NCBI GenBank assembly: GCA_029558535.1
Contig: JAKQEK010000292.1
Coordinates: 1-64,000, forward strand
Source of the DNA: Bacteroidota bacterium
GTDB lineage: Bacteria > Bacteroidota > Bacteroidia > Bacteroidales > ML635J-15
DNA length: 64,000 bases
Direction: 5' to 3'
Shown here: positions 35,501-44,563 of the stretch, piece by piece
Layout of the letters: each line of letters begins with the position of its first letter
Numbering within the stretch: position 1 is the stretch's first letter
The notes under the pieces: model-generated
Database searches by the model: none
Told to the model about the DNA's origin: nothing
What the model saw: the letters and a program-made list of their open reading frames with translations, nothing else
Translations under genes and position numbers: made by a program

Positions 35501-36092
35501 GAGAGGATTGGATCAGGGTGGAAAAATGAAAGCTCCGGGAACTGAATATTGGAATGCTCCAAATGAAGGAGGTACAAATGAATTCGGGTACTCTGCCTTA
35601 CCGGGTGGTTTGAGAAATACAGACGGTAGTTTTAGTGACTTGGGAATTTCAGCAAATTTTTGGATGTATGATACTGATTACAATGAACCATATTGGCCTT
35701 ATTCAAGACATTTTAAAAATGACTCGGTAAAAATTGGAAGAATGGTTAATGATTCACGGTATGGTTTTTCGGTAAGGTGTATAAAAATGTCATATTTTGC
35801 AACTGTTGTAACTAAACCGGTTACAAATATTTCGGATGGAAATGCAGATTCGGGTGGCAATGTAATTTTAGAAGGATATTTTGGCGTTTCTTCAGCCGGA
35901 ATTGTTTGGGCAGATTTTGAATACCCGACAATTGATGCCAATTTAGGAATGACGTTTGATTCTTCAGGATTAGGAGAATTTACTAGCACAATGACAGGTC
36001 TGGTGCCGGGAACCGTTTACTATGTGAGAGCTTATGCTACGAACAAGGATGGAACATCGTATGGAAATCAATTTATGTTTACAGCTGAATAA
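32505..36092 (+). CDS. Secreted protein with three FISUMP domains and an N-terminal type A sorting-like domain
   Basis: Hydrophobic signal at about residues 13-33 (FCILMMLLLINGFTFSQ). Residues about 91-167 form a domain that looks like a T9SS type A tail (FNVYPNPTTGDFFVNV, VEIYDISGKIV, ILSGIYFIVI) although it is near the N-terminus. Three FISUMP modules follow (about 252-450, 567-778, 884-1095), each with VWMAENI/YMSENL/WMAENL, a GKLYNWYAV/GKLYNFMSI/GKLYNFYAV core, ICPxGWxxPxD and a closing (V/I)RC(V/I). FN3-like linkers with TYYVRAYATNS/VYYVKAYAINS/VYYVRAYATNK follow each module, the last ending the protein. FISUMP modules are surface-protein domains of unknown function. Export could be by Sec alone, because the tail-like domain is not terminal. 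Confidence 0.85.
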   Translation: MKKENITFNSKILKVTGIRFCILMMLLLINGFTFSQNYYLNFFAGSDTNNIQSVFVKNLANDSSIMVTGEDVVNLIPPSDLKFLGSSQSSFNVYPNPTTGDFFVNVNIPIVGNVEVEIYDISGKIVFHSYFNAEKTFYKIRFQGILSGIYFIVIRSDSFLFSERIIGIDNTLSEISMEIVESISSTEIDIKEKSKGLYILPYQFGDILLMTAMSEAGNKTNKTLIINNDGTLTEGDNISVFFNFYNCEDYEQREYTVVEIADKVWMAENINSTIFSDGQIIKQVGSDNTWQQLSTIAYCDYENSTNLSEDYGKLYNWYAVNYSGGICPQGWHVATDADWLELENYLGISTTEINSIGWRSDSDACLLKESGILHWLSDPGEYTNLTGFSALPSGIRDLTGTFRYRNKYTAWWTATESNQQNAWCRALRTDSCDIYREDGKKTLGLSVRCVYDDQADTTHHHVYLLPTVETTEITDILMYSALSGGEIIEDGGAEITSMGIVWSTMMNPDIDINEGMTSEMSGAISFTSSLSGLFPNMTYYVRAYATNSVGTSYGNLLSFTTLEKFYSDGSGLMDIDGNEYSTVVVGGREYMSENLRTSSYNNGDPITKITDSNGWMLAGSGSYCWMEDDSTTNDGLYGKLYNFMSIINGNICPIGWHVPCDDEWMELEIYLGMDEEISGDIGWRGDNQGGMLKQTGFDTWLSPNEGATNQSGFTALPAGYRGSDGFFQDAGSSTYFWSMSGTGYSSNAWVRALNNTEFGILRDSVEFIKGASIRCIKSIFTLPEVTTSEVTDITISTAVCGGNIIFNGWDEISTKGVVWNRTGNPTIDDNEGMSVDGSGDDAFLSFITGLDPSSVYYVKAYAINSEGVAYGEEKIFNTLAALFIDGPGVFDFDGNQYKTIVLGSREWMAENLRVTNSIIGPISHVESDEDWQNLTFEAYCWYDNDSAAYDSIYGKLYNFYAVYGEGICPDGWMIPSDWDWIELEVAVGIESNEANLMGWRGLDQGGKMKAPGTEYWNAPNEGGTNEFGYSALPGGLRNTDGSFSDLGISANFWMYDTDYNEPYWPYSRHFKNDSVKIGRMVNDSRYGFSVRCIKMSYFATVVTKPVTNISDGNADSGGNVILEGYFGVSSAGIVWADFEYPTIDANLGMTFDSSGLGEFTSTMTGLVPGTVYYVRAYATNKDGTSYGNQFMFTAE

Positions 36093-36101
36093 ATTTATTT
36101 T

Positions 36102-36560
36102 ATGATTATTAATAATAAACTTGATAATACTTTTGGTACAGTTGGAACTGTTTTAGGTGTTGTTATTCTTCTTTCCGGAATTTATGTATGTTTTTATTCA
36201 TGGATTGGATTTACTACGATTATTGTGGGAATTTTTCTCGCTTTTTCGAATACAAGTACTAAACTAGATGTTGAGAATAAAAGACTAAAGTATTCGAGTA
36301 ACATGTTTGGATTTATAAGTGTAGGATATTGGATATCGGTAAAACCCGAAATGAATCTTTTTCTTAAAGATTGCACAAAAAAGAATAATTTTTCACTAAC
36401 AGGAAATAAAAGCCCAAGTCCATTGACAAATGATTTTAGAATTTTTTTAACTGATGAAAGTGGACGCGAGCTTTTAGCTGTTAAAAAATTCAATGACAAG
36501 CTGCTTGCTGAGAATGAAATGATTGATTTAAAGCAAAAATTAGGTTTGAAAAATCAATAG
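36102..36560 (+). CDS. Small membrane protein of unknown function
   Basis: 152 residues with two adjoining hydrophobic segments (about 13-30, VGTVLGVVILLSGIYVCF, and 33-49, IGFTTIIVGIFLAF) and a polar C-terminal part with alternating strands and charges (KLDVENKRLKYSSN, LTDESGRELLAVKKFNDK). No family recognised with confidence; the pattern of a short hairpin anchor plus a PH-like cytoplasmic domain is plausible. It begins 9 bases after the FISUMP gene, so it may be the last gene of the 31809-36560 operon. Confidence 0.6.
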   Translation: MIINNKLDNTFGTVGTVLGVVILLSGIYVCFYSWIGFTTIIVGIFLAFSNTSTKLDVENKRLKYSSNMFGFISVGYWISVKPEMNLFLKDCTKKNNFSLTGNKSPSPLTNDFRIFLTDESGRELLAVKKFNDKLLAENEMIDLKQKLGLKNQ

Positions 36561-36652
36561 GTTTTAGAGATTTAGTAAAAATTATCTTATTTTTCTTTTC
36601 TGATAGTATAAAATATCTATATTTACAGACGAAAATTTGTAAACTACCTGAA

Positions 36653-39600
36653 ATGATTGCCAATTTTGATGCTGTCATATTTGATTTAGACGGTGTAATT
36701 ACCGATACTGCATCTATTCACTGTATTGCCTGGAAACAGACATTTGATGGAGTATTAAAACATTATAGTAAATTAAATAATACAAAATATATCTCCTTCG
36801 ATATAGACAAGGACTATTTTGAATATGTAGATGGTAAACCACGTTATGATGGCGTTTTGTCATTTCTCGGTTCTCGTGGTATAGAGTTTCCTTATGGGGA
36901 AATTTCTGATAGCGGAGATATGTTTACAATCTGTGGTATTGGAAATAGAAAAAATGAAATTTTTAACGATTTGCTTCAAACCAAAGGAGCAGAAGTGTTT
37001 GAGTCAACAGTTACTTTAATTAAGAAATTAATTGAAAATGATATAAAAGTTGGTGTTGCTTCCTCGAGTAAAAATTGTAAACCAATTTTAAAGAAAGAAG
37101 GTTTGGACAAGCTATTTATGGTTTGTATTGATGGACTTGTTTCGGAAGAAAGGAAACTCAAAGGAAAACCTGCTCCTGATATTTTTATGACAGCTTGTGA
37201 TTTAATGGATGTCCCTTACCATAGAGCAGTAATTGTTGAGGATGCTGTCAGTGGCGTTACTGCTGGGAAGGCTGGGAATTTTGGTTTGGTTATTGGTGTT
37301 GCCCGTCACAATAATCACATTGAATTAAAAATAAACGGAGCAGACATAGTTGTTACGGATTTAGAGGAGATAAATTTGGAAACGATTTCGACTTGGTTCG
37401 AAGTAGGGCTTAAAGAGGATTTGTGGTGTTTAAAATATGTAGATTTTATTCCTGAAAATGAAAGAAGCCGGGAATCTTTATTAACTGTAGGAAATGGTTT
37501 TTTTGCATCAAGAGGAAGTTTTTGTGAAGAAAAAGCTTCAAATAACCATTATCCGGGAACATACATGGCAGGTGTTTATAATAAATTACCTTCTGTTATT
37601 CAGGGAAAAACTATCTATAATGAGGATTTGGTTAATTGCCCTAACTGGCTTTTTACAAGTTTTAAAATTGACGACGAGGAGTGGATAAATTCAGAATCGT
37701 TTAGAATTATTGATATTGAAAGAACTCTTGATTTTAAAAAGGGAATTTTGTCAGGCTGGGCATTGGTTGAAGATAAAAAAGGCCGTCAGACTATGGTAGA
37801 GTCAGTGAGATGTATTAGCATGTTCGATAAAAATCTTGCAGGGCTTGAATATAGTGTTACTCCACTAAATTATTCGGGAAGAATTAGCATTAAAACCGGT
37901 TTGGATGCCGATATAATTAACGATGGGGTTTTTAGATACAGAGATTTAAATCAAAATCATCTTACTAAAGCGGTAACTTCATTTAGTAATAATATTTTAA
38001 GACTTGACACAAAAACTGTTCAGTCAAATATCGATATTTCTGTTGGAGCTATTATTTATTCAAATATAGTTGAGGCAAATTCAACAATACGTCAATCAGA
38101 GTCTTCTATTGAAATGGAATTTTCAGCAGAGATCTCTGAAAATCATGAATTTGTGATTTATAAAAATATAGCATACACAAATTCTTTGGATACTAAGAAA
38201 TTTGATATTGATAAAAAACTACAAGAAAACAATCATTTCAGCGATTTAGTTAGCAAGTCTGCATCTGAATGGGCAAAAATTTGGAAAAAAGCGGATATTG
38301 AAATCGAAGGCGACAGGCTAAGTCAAAAGCTTGTAAGACTTCATATTTATCATCTTTTAGTTTCTGCTTCGGAACACAGTGTTGATGCAGATGTAAGCAT
38401 AGGAGCCAGAGGTTTACATGGGGAAGCATACAGAGGTCATATTTTCTGGGATGAGTTGTATGTATTTCCATTTTACAATATTCATTTTCCTGAGGTGACG
38501 AAATCGATGCTTATGTATCGTTACAAAAGGCTTGAAGCTGCTCGTAGCTACGCCAAACTAAATGGCTATTTGGGAGCGATGTTTCCATGGCAAAGTGGTA
38601 GCACAGGTGAAGAAGAAACTCAGGAAATACATCTTAATCCAAAATCAGGACTTTGGGGAGCTGACTATAGCAGGAACCAAAGACATGTTTCTCTTGCCAT
38701 TGGATTAAATATTATAAGATATTATCAGGCAACTGATGATAAAGATTTTTTAAGAAATTTCGGATTCGAAATGTTGACGGAGATTTGCAGATTTTTTGTT
38801 TCTGCCTGTAAATATTCTGCCAGGGATTTTCGTTATCATACTGAAAATATGATGGGACCGGATGAATTTCATGAAAAATATCCAAATTCTGAAAAGGGCG
38901 GGTTAAAAGACAATGCTTATACTAATGTAATGCTTGCATGGTTGTTGAGACAAACAATTAGTATTTTTTATAAGCAAAGCGAGTTGATTTCGAATGCCGG
39001 ATTCCTTCCAAATAATTCGGAAATTGATAAGTGGACTGATGTAAGTGAAAACCTTTCGATAAAATTTAACGAAGAAGGAATAATTGAACAGTTTGATGGC
39101 TACTTTGATTTAAAAGAACTCGACTGGGTTGCCTATAAACAGAAATACGGTGACATATACAGACTAGACAGAATATTAAAGTCAGAAGGTTTAAATCCTG
39201 ATGATTATAAATTGTCGAAACAGGCGGATACTTTGATGATATTTTATAACCTTACTGATAAGGAAATAAATGAAACTATTGCCGGATTAGGATATGAATT
39301 GCCACAAGAATATAAAATTAAGAACTTTTATTATTATGTTAGTCGCACAAGTCATGGTAGTAGTTTAAGTCGGGTAGTTCATGCATATCTTGCTCACAAA
39401 TGGGACTTGAAAGATGTAGCTGAAAATATTTTTCATGAAGCTCTGATTAGTGATTATAGTGATATTCAGGGTGGAACTACATCTGAAGGAATTCACGCAG
39501 GGGTTATGACAGCAACAGTAATGCACATACTTAACTCATATGCCGGAATAGATTTTAGAGATAAAGTTTTGTCTGTTTCACCGGCTTTGCCAAATTTATG

Positions 39601-39760
39601 GCATCGTTGCAGATTTAATTTTATGTTTAGAAATATTCATTATAAAATGATTATTAATCACGATTCATTTAAAATTAAAACCAATAATGATGTCGGGTTA
39701 AGAATATATAACACTCCTTGTGTTATTGATAAAGACGAGTGGTGGAATATTGATTTATAG
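36653..39760 (+). CDS. Fusion of beta-phosphoglucomutase (HAD) and GH65 glycoside phosphorylase
   Basis: Residues 1-235 are a complete beta-phosphoglucomutase: nucleophile D11 and acid/base D13 in IFDLDGVITD, VASSSKN, KGKPAPDIF, VEDAVSGVTAGKAG. Residues about 255-1035 are a glycoside hydrolase family 65 enzyme: the N-terminal beta-sandwich (GNGFFASRGSF), the barrel with GLHGEAYRGHIFWDELY and PWQSGSTGEEETQE, the catalytic acid E738 in MMGPDEFHE, and the phosphate-site region SRTSHGSSLSRVVHA. GH65 enzymes split maltose, trehalose, kojibiose or nigerose with phosphate to beta-glucose-1-phosphate, which the mutase converts to glucose-6-phosphate. One chain thus carries two consecutive steps. No signal peptide: cytoplasmic. 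Disaccharide specificity cannot be read from the sequence by eye. Confidence 0.92.
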   Translation: MIANFDAVIFDLDGVITDTASIHCIAWKQTFDGVLKHYSKLNNTKYISFDIDKDYFEYVDGKPRYDGVLSFLGSRGIEFPYGEISDSGDMFTICGIGNRKNEIFNDLLQTKGAEVFESTVTLIKKLIENDIKVGVASSSKNCKPILKKEGLDKLFMVCIDGLVSEERKLKGKPAPDIFMTACDLMDVPYHRAVIVEDAVSGVTAGKAGNFGLVIGVARHNNHIELKINGADIVVTDLEEINLETISTWFEVGLKEDLWCLKYVDFIPENERSRESLLTVGNGFFASRGSFCEEKASNNHYPGTYMAGVYNKLPSVIQGKTIYNEDLVNCPNWLFTSFKIDDEEWINSESFRIIDIERTLDFKKGILSGWALVEDKKGRQTMVESVRCISMFDKNLAGLEYSVTPLNYSGRISIKTGLDADIINDGVFRYRDLNQNHLTKAVTSFSNNILRLDTKTVQSNIDISVGAIIYSNIVEANSTIRQSESSIEMEFSAEISENHEFVIYKNIAYTNSLDTKKFDIDKKLQENNHFSDLVSKSASEWAKIWKKADIEIEGDRLSQKLVRLHIYHLLVSASEHSVDADVSIGARGLHGEAYRGHIFWDELYVFPFYNIHFPEVTKSMLMYRYKRLEAARSYAKLNGYLGAMFPWQSGSTGEEETQEIHLNPKSGLWGADYSRNQRHVSLAIGLNIIRYYQATDDKDFLRNFGFEMLTEICRFFVSACKYSARDFRYHTENMMGPDEFHEKYPNSEKGGLKDNAYTNVMLAWLLRQTISIFYKQSELISNAGFLPNNSEIDKWTDVSENLSIKFNEEGIIEQFDGYFDLKELDWVAYKQKYGDIYRLDRILKSEGLNPDDYKLSKQADTLMIFYNLTDKEINETIAGLGYELPQEYKIKNFYYYVSRTSHGSSLSRVVHAYLAHKWDLKDVAENIFHEALISDYSDIQGGTTSEGIHAGVMTATVMHILNSYAGIDFRDKVLSVSPALPNLWHRCRFNFMFRNIHYKMIINHDSFKIKTNNDVGLRIYNTPCVIDKDEWWNIDL

Positions 39761-39798
39761 ACTGTTATAACTAAAGTTTATAAATACTCTATCTTTAT

Positions 39799-41286
39799 TT
39801 AATTTTTAATCAATTTTAAGTAGCTATCTCTGACTTTTATCATATACATTCCTGAACTAAGATTACTAAGATTAATAGACCCCTTGTTCTCAATGTATTC
39901 CCTTAATATCAGTTCTCCATAGATATTATATATTTCGAGGTAGTTATCATCAGATATTTCACTTTTGTCGTAAAAGAGAAAATCAGATATAGGATTTGGA
40001 TACAGGGAAATACCATTTATTTGTAAGAGAGGAATTCCCGATGTGTTTTCTTCTACTGTGATTGTAGCTTCAACATTCAAATTAGTTGGAGGAGACGTTT
40101 GAACAATGCATGCCGGTAAGTTAAAATTTCCTGAAGCATTATAATCGCCAGCAATATTTCCATTATATCCTGATACCGACCAGGATAAGTTAACATTATG
40201 AGTAACACCATATATGTCGTCTATTGTAATTTGTTGAGCGAGCAGATTTGTAGCTGTACTAAGGCTTGTTCCATATGGAACAGTTATGTCTTCTACAACA
40301 TTATTGATATCAATGCCAGAAATTTCTGCATCCGGTAAGTCGCATGAACGTTCCGAAATTACAGCATTACTTGTAGTTATGTAACACAAAAATTCAGAAT
40401 ATGATGCTTCGTCTTCTAACAAGTAATACCCAAAATAAGGCAATAGAATGTCAAGTACTGTTTGGTTTTGTTGCTCACGTGAAATTGTAAAACTTGATTC
40501 GCAATTACCACCCATCCATCCTTCTGCAGTTTCACATGAACTTGCATCTGATGAAGCCATATAACAATGTCCGCCACCATTGATGCTTACATATGTTTTA
40601 CAATCCACATTCAATAACTCATAAGTAAGATGTCTTCCTGCATCACTTTCAACAACACAGTCAAATTCTGCGTCAACAACAAGACTGGGAACAGTAATAT
40701 AAGGGATACTGTTAGTTATAGCATCATAGCCCCCACCGTATGGCCAGGGCGGATTGCTTAATGCAGCACATAAAGTAACTATAGTAGTTACTTCATTATT
40801 ATTGGCAGCACCTATTAATGTTGCCTTACCACCAAGCGAATGACCAATGATAGCTGTTTTATCTGTTACATGATTAAAGAAGAGTGAACCAGAATTGGTA
40901 TTTTCAGATTTGATTTTCAGATTTAAGAATTTTAAATCTAGTCCAAAAGCTTCATGATTCGGCGATGCAATAGGAGGACTTGCACTTTCGGTAGTTGGAA
41001 ATAGAACTATATATCCGTAAGTGGGTAATGCTTCCAAAAAATATAGATATAAATTTGGATCAGCCATTGCTGTACCATGACCAAAAATTATTGCAGGAAA
41101 TTGTCCCGAAGCAATCGCAGCATCAGTACCTCCTGTTGTCGAAGGATAATATATTACTGTTTCTATTTGTCGGTTATTTCTGTCAGGATCTGTATAGGTA
41201 ATAGTCTTTTTCCCAGTTTGATATTGTGCATTTGAAACCAAACTCAAAAGGATTATTGCTGCCAAAAATTGTAGTTTTATTTTCAT
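39799..41286 (-). CDS. Secreted alpha/beta hydrolase with type A T9SS sorting domain
   Basis: Start placed at 41286, giving the signal peptide MKIKLQFLAAIILLSLVSNA; an in-frame ATG at 41337 would precede it by 17 residues. The catalytic domain (about 20-290) is of the chlorophyllase/PAF-acetylhydrolase type: FGHGTAM oxyanion region, nucleophile elbow GHSLGG, VVDAEFDCV for the acid and a histidine in GGGHCYM. A beta region (about 320-420) leads to a type A sorting tail (LYPNPISDFLFYD, LEIYNIYGELIL, LSSGMYMIKV, LIKN). Likely an esterase, lipase or polyester-hydrolysing enzyme displayed on the cell surface or released. It is encoded opposite to the sugar genes on either side. Confidence 0.87.
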   Translation of the reverse strand: MKIKLQFLAAIILLSLVSNAQYQTGKKTITYTDPDRNNRQIETVIYYPSTTGGTDAAIASGQFPAIIFGHGTAMADPNLYLYFLEALPTYGYIVLFPTTESASPPIASPNHEAFGLDLKFLNLKIKSENTNSGSLFFNHVTDKTAIIGHSLGGKATLIGAANNNEVTTIVTLCAALSNPPWPYGGGYDAITNSIPYITVPSLVVDAEFDCVVESDAGRHLTYELLNVDCKTYVSINGGGHCYMASSDASSCETAEGWMGGNCESSFTISREQQNQTVLDILLPYFGYYLLEDEASYSEFLCYITTSNAVISERSCDLPDAEISGIDINNVVEDITVPYGTSLSTATNLLAQQITIDDIYGVTHNVNLSWSVSGYNGNIAGDYNASGNFNLPACIVQTSPPTNLNVEATITVEENTSGIPLLQINGISLYPNPISDFLFYDKSEISDDNYLEIYNIYGELILREYIENKGSINLSNLSSGMYMIKVRDSYLKLIKN

Positions 41287-41389
41287 ATTATTTTTTTTAT
41301 AATTCAAATTTCGTAAAAATTGATTAGATATCATCATTTTGTCAAAAATGTAGATGTATTAATTTATAAAATGAATACAATACATTGAA

Positions 41390-41397
41390 CAAATGTA
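41390..41397 (-). promoter_or_regulatory. Candidate -7 element (TACATTTG on minus strand)
   Basis: Matches TAnnTTTG upstream of the alpha/beta hydrolase gene, but about 100 bases from its start, implying a long leader. A TTTTTTGG word lies about 21 bases further upstream. Confidence 0.25.
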
Positions 41398-41525
41398 CAA
41401 AAAATTCAAATATTAAAACCAAAAAATAAACATTTTTATTAACAATTTGCCATTGTTGGTTTAAAATACGTTTTAAGAAAAGATTTAATGAGTATATTCG
41501 CTATCTGAAACAATTTATTCTGTAT

Positions 41526-42164
41526 ATGTTAGGAGACGTATTATTAATCGAAGACAAGCATTTATTGGCAGCGAAGAAAATAGTTGAGGAATTATTAAAA
41601 ATAGAGAAAGACAAAATTATTGTCTGTATTTCAGGGGAGTCTGGTAGTGGTAAATCTGAGGTTTCTCATTGCATAGGAAAAGAATTGGTTAAAATCCATA
41701 AAATACCGACCAAAATATTACATTCGGATAATTATTACAAGGTTCATCCACATCAGCGTAATCAATGGCGAATTGATAATGGAATTGAAAATGTTGGGCT
41801 CAATGAAATAGATTGGGATAAATTGAATGAGAACGTGGAAGGATTTATAAATAATAAAATTGCGAAAATGCCTTGTGTAGACTTAGTACCTGATGATATT
41901 GATGAGCTAATTACTGATTTTTCAAAGATTAAAATATTGATAATTGATGGATTATATGCAATAAATTCAAATAACTCGGATTTAAATGTATATATAGATC
42001 TTACATATCATGAAACGAAAAAAGCTCAATCATTACGGGGAAAAGAAAATTCGGATGAATTAAGATGGAAAATTCTTGAGCAGGAACATAAGACAGTATT
42101 ATCTTTAAGACCAAAGACGGATATTTTTATTAACAAAGACTATTCAGTGACATGTGTAAAGTAA
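41526..42164 (+). CDS. P-loop kinase of the uridine kinase/phosphoribulokinase type
   Basis: 212 residues, cytoplasmic. Walker A GESGSGKS at residues 37-44 after the strand IIVCIS; then HSDNYYKVHPHQR, equivalent to the substrate-binding D-x-YY motif of uridine kinases; the strand LIIDGLYAI (Walker B-like) and a lid region TYHETKKAQSLRGKENSDELRW with arginines. The C-terminus SLRPKTDIFINKDY resembles the closing segment of the family. It precedes and overlaps by 13 bases the first GH13 gene, so it is translationally coupled to it. That context suggests a sugar or nucleoside kinase in glucan use rather than ordinary pyrimidine salvage, but the substrate is unknown. Confidence 0.8.
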   Translation: MLGDVLLIEDKHLLAAKKIVEELLKIEKDKIIVCISGESGSGKSEVSHCIGKELVKIHKIPTKILHSDNYYKVHPHQRNQWRIDNGIENVGLNEIDWDKLNENVEGFINNKIAKMPCVDLVPDDIDELITDFSKIKILIIDGLYAINSNNSDLNVYIDLTYHETKKAQSLRGKENSDELRWKILEQEHKTVLSLRPKTDIFINKDYSVTCVK

Positions 42165-44533
42165 GAGCTTCGATTTTTATTGTTTTTGTGTTACTCAGTT
42201 TGGTTAGTTGCAATAAGTCAACCAAAGAAACGTTTAATCAAAAGAACGATCCAATAAACGAGTTGGCATCTGTTGTAATTCTTAAACCCGGCGAAAATGT
42301 AATTAATCTTAATGATTATATTCTTGACTTTTCTTTAATTGATTCTGTTTATTACGAAAACAGTAACTATGTATATAATTCCGAAAATAATACATTAACT
42401 ATCACATCTGATTTTGACGATATTCCTCCATTATCTGAAATAAGTATTGAAAGTCAGGGGTATTTATATTCAATAATTTGTAAAAAAACTTGTCGCGAAA
42501 CAGTTGAAATAATATTTATTCCCGAGATAGATCAAGAATATTCTGATGTGAGAGTTGCCGGTGATTTTAATTCTTGGAATTCTGAAAATTATGAAATGAA
42601 ACAAGATGATGGTATTTGGAAACTATCACTAAACTTAGATTGTGGTTTGTATAAGTACCAAATAGTGGCTGATGGAAAATATCTTAACAATTCTAAATCC
42701 GGAGATACAATCCCAAATGGATTGGGTGGATATAATACCATACTCGATGCATTTCAAAACTGTAATACTTTAAATTTTAAATTAGAAACTTCATATTTTG
42801 AGGACAACAAAATAACTATCGGGTTATCTGAAACTCCTGATAAATTAATTGTTCTTTGGCAAAATCAAATTATTCCCAATAATTTAAAGAATTTGGAATC
42901 AGGGAATTACACTTTCGAAATTCCTGATCAGGCAGAAGAATTAGACCGAAGCTATATTCGTGTTTTTGCCTGTTATGAGAATTGTGTGGCAAATGATTTG
43001 TTTATTCCTCTTAAAAACGGAAAAGTAATAGATGACATAAAGGATATTGTTAGGCAGGATAAATTTTCCAATATCATGTATTTTATTTTGGCAGATCGGT
43101 TTTATAATGGCTGTAGTGAGAATGACCGGAAATTATCTGATAATCGTGTAGCGGATAAAGCAAACTATCAGGGTGGAGATTTGTATGGAGTCTTAGAGAA
43201 ACTAAAAGAGGGTTATTTTGACAAACTCGGTATAAACTGCCTGTGGATTTCTCCTTTGTTTAAAAATCCTGAAAAAGCTTATATGGAATATCCTGAACCC
43301 CATAGATATTTTTCTGGTTATCATGGATACTGGCCTATTTCATTAACCGAAATTGATGATAGATTAGGTAATGACAGTATTTTTAAAGCGTTAGTAGATT
43401 TTGCTCATGATAAAAAAATGAATGTGATATTAGATTTTGTAGCTAATCACGTTCATGAGGATAATCCCCTTTATCAAAACAATAAAAATTGGGCTACACA
43501 GCTTAATCTTGACGATGGACGAAAAAATATAAGAATATGGGAAGAACATAGATTGACGACATGGTTTGACACCTTTTTGCCATCATGGGATTTTAATAAT
43601 CAGGTTGTTGCTGATACTATATCTCAGTTTGCTGTATTATGGCTTAAAAAATATAATTTAGATGGGTTTAGACACGATGCAACAAAACACATTCCGGAGT
43701 CATTCTGGAGATTACTTACAAAAAAAATCAAAACTGACTTTCAGGATAAAGCTATCTTTCAAATAGGTGAGACATTTGGAAATCGAGAACTCATCGCTAA
43801 TTACATAGGTTCGGGAATGATGGATTCACAGTTCGATTTTAATTTATATTTTGATGCACGAATTTGTTTTGCAAATATTGATAGTGATATGAAAATTCTC
43901 GCAAAATCTCTGTTAACTTCATTAAACTATTATGGTTATCATAATCTTATGGGTAATATTACCGGCAATCATGATATGATTAGGTTTATAAATATGGCTG
44001 ATGAGTCGGTACAGCCCGGTGAAGATGACCAGGAAGCAGGTTGGAATAGAGATATTATGGTAGAGAAAGAATCGTCGTATCAAAAGTTAATAAATTTGAC
44101 CGCATTCATTATGTCAATTCCGGGAGTCCCCTGCATATATTATGGCGATGAAATTGGATTGCCGGGAGTTGGCGATCCAGATAATAGAAGAATGATGAAA
44201 TTTGACGAGCTTTCTGATTTTGAAAAAAAGACTTTTGACAAGACTTCAAAACTTATACATATAAGAAAAAGCAATATTGAATTCCTTCTCGGCACTACAA
44301 CGGTAATTCAAGCCGAGAAGAACTTGCTTGTTATAAAAAGGAAGTATTTTGAACACGAATCTTTTATAATTTTTAATCAATCCAATAAAATAAAAGATGT
44401 GCTTATTCCTAAATCAGTAATTGGAAACATAAGTGGTTTGAAAGAGGCTTTTGATTCTGAAATTAGTGAAAATGAAACAAGTGTTCAATTGAAACTGAGA
44501 CCACTTTCTTGCGAAATATTGATTAAAAATTAA
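42152..44533 (+). CDS. GH13 alpha-amylase family lipoprotein with N-terminal glycogen-binding-like domain
   Basis: Lipoprotein signal with lipobox LVSC (C about 20). An N-terminal beta region is followed by a CBM48-like domain (about 125-185: VRVAGDFNSWNSENYEM, WKLSLNLDCGLYKYQIV). The GH13 barrel (about 300-690) has region I DFVANHV, region II DGFRHDATKH with the catalytic aspartate, region III FQIGETFG with the acid/base glutamate, and region IV ITGNHDMIRF. A C-terminal beta domain closes the chain. The product type is that of cyclomaltodextrinase or neopullulanase-like enzymes that cut alpha-glucans. As a lipoprotein it acts in the periplasm or at the surface. Its start overlaps the kinase gene by 13 bases and the next GH13 gene follows after 30. 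Confidence 0.9.
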   Translation: MCKVRASIFIVFVLLSLVSCNKSTKETFNQKNDPINELASVVILKPGENVINLNDYILDFSLIDSVYYENSNYVYNSENNTLTITSDFDDIPPLSEISIESQGYLYSIICKKTCRETVEIIFIPEIDQEYSDVRVAGDFNSWNSENYEMKQDDGIWKLSLNLDCGLYKYQIVADGKYLNNSKSGDTIPNGLGGYNTILDAFQNCNTLNFKLETSYFEDNKITIGLSETPDKLIVLWQNQIIPNNLKNLESGNYTFEIPDQAEELDRSYIRVFACYENCVANDLFIPLKNGKVIDDIKDIVRQDKFSNIMYFILADRFYNGCSENDRKLSDNRVADKANYQGGDLYGVLEKLKEGYFDKLGINCLWISPLFKNPEKAYMEYPEPHRYFSGYHGYWPISLTEIDDRLGNDSIFKALVDFAHDKKMNVILDFVANHVHEDNPLYQNNKNWATQLNLDDGRKNIRIWEEHRLTTWFDTFLPSWDFNNQVVADTISQFAVLWLKKYNLDGFRHDATKHIPESFWRLLTKKIKTDFQDKAIFQIGETFGNRELIANYIGSGMMDSQFDFNLYFDARICFANIDSDMKILAKSLLTSLNYYGYHNLMGNITGNHDMIRFINMADESVQPGEDDQEAGWNRDIMVEKESSYQKLINLTAFIMSIPGVPCIYYGDEIGLPGVGDPDNRRMMKFDELSDFEKKTFDKTSKLIHIRKSNIEFLLGTTTVIQAEKNLLVIKRKYFEHESFIIFNQSNKIKDVLIPKSVIGNISGLKEAFDSEISENETSVQLKLRPLSCEILIKN

Positions 44534-44563
44534 TAAGAGTTTTAAATGAATATGAATTAAGAT

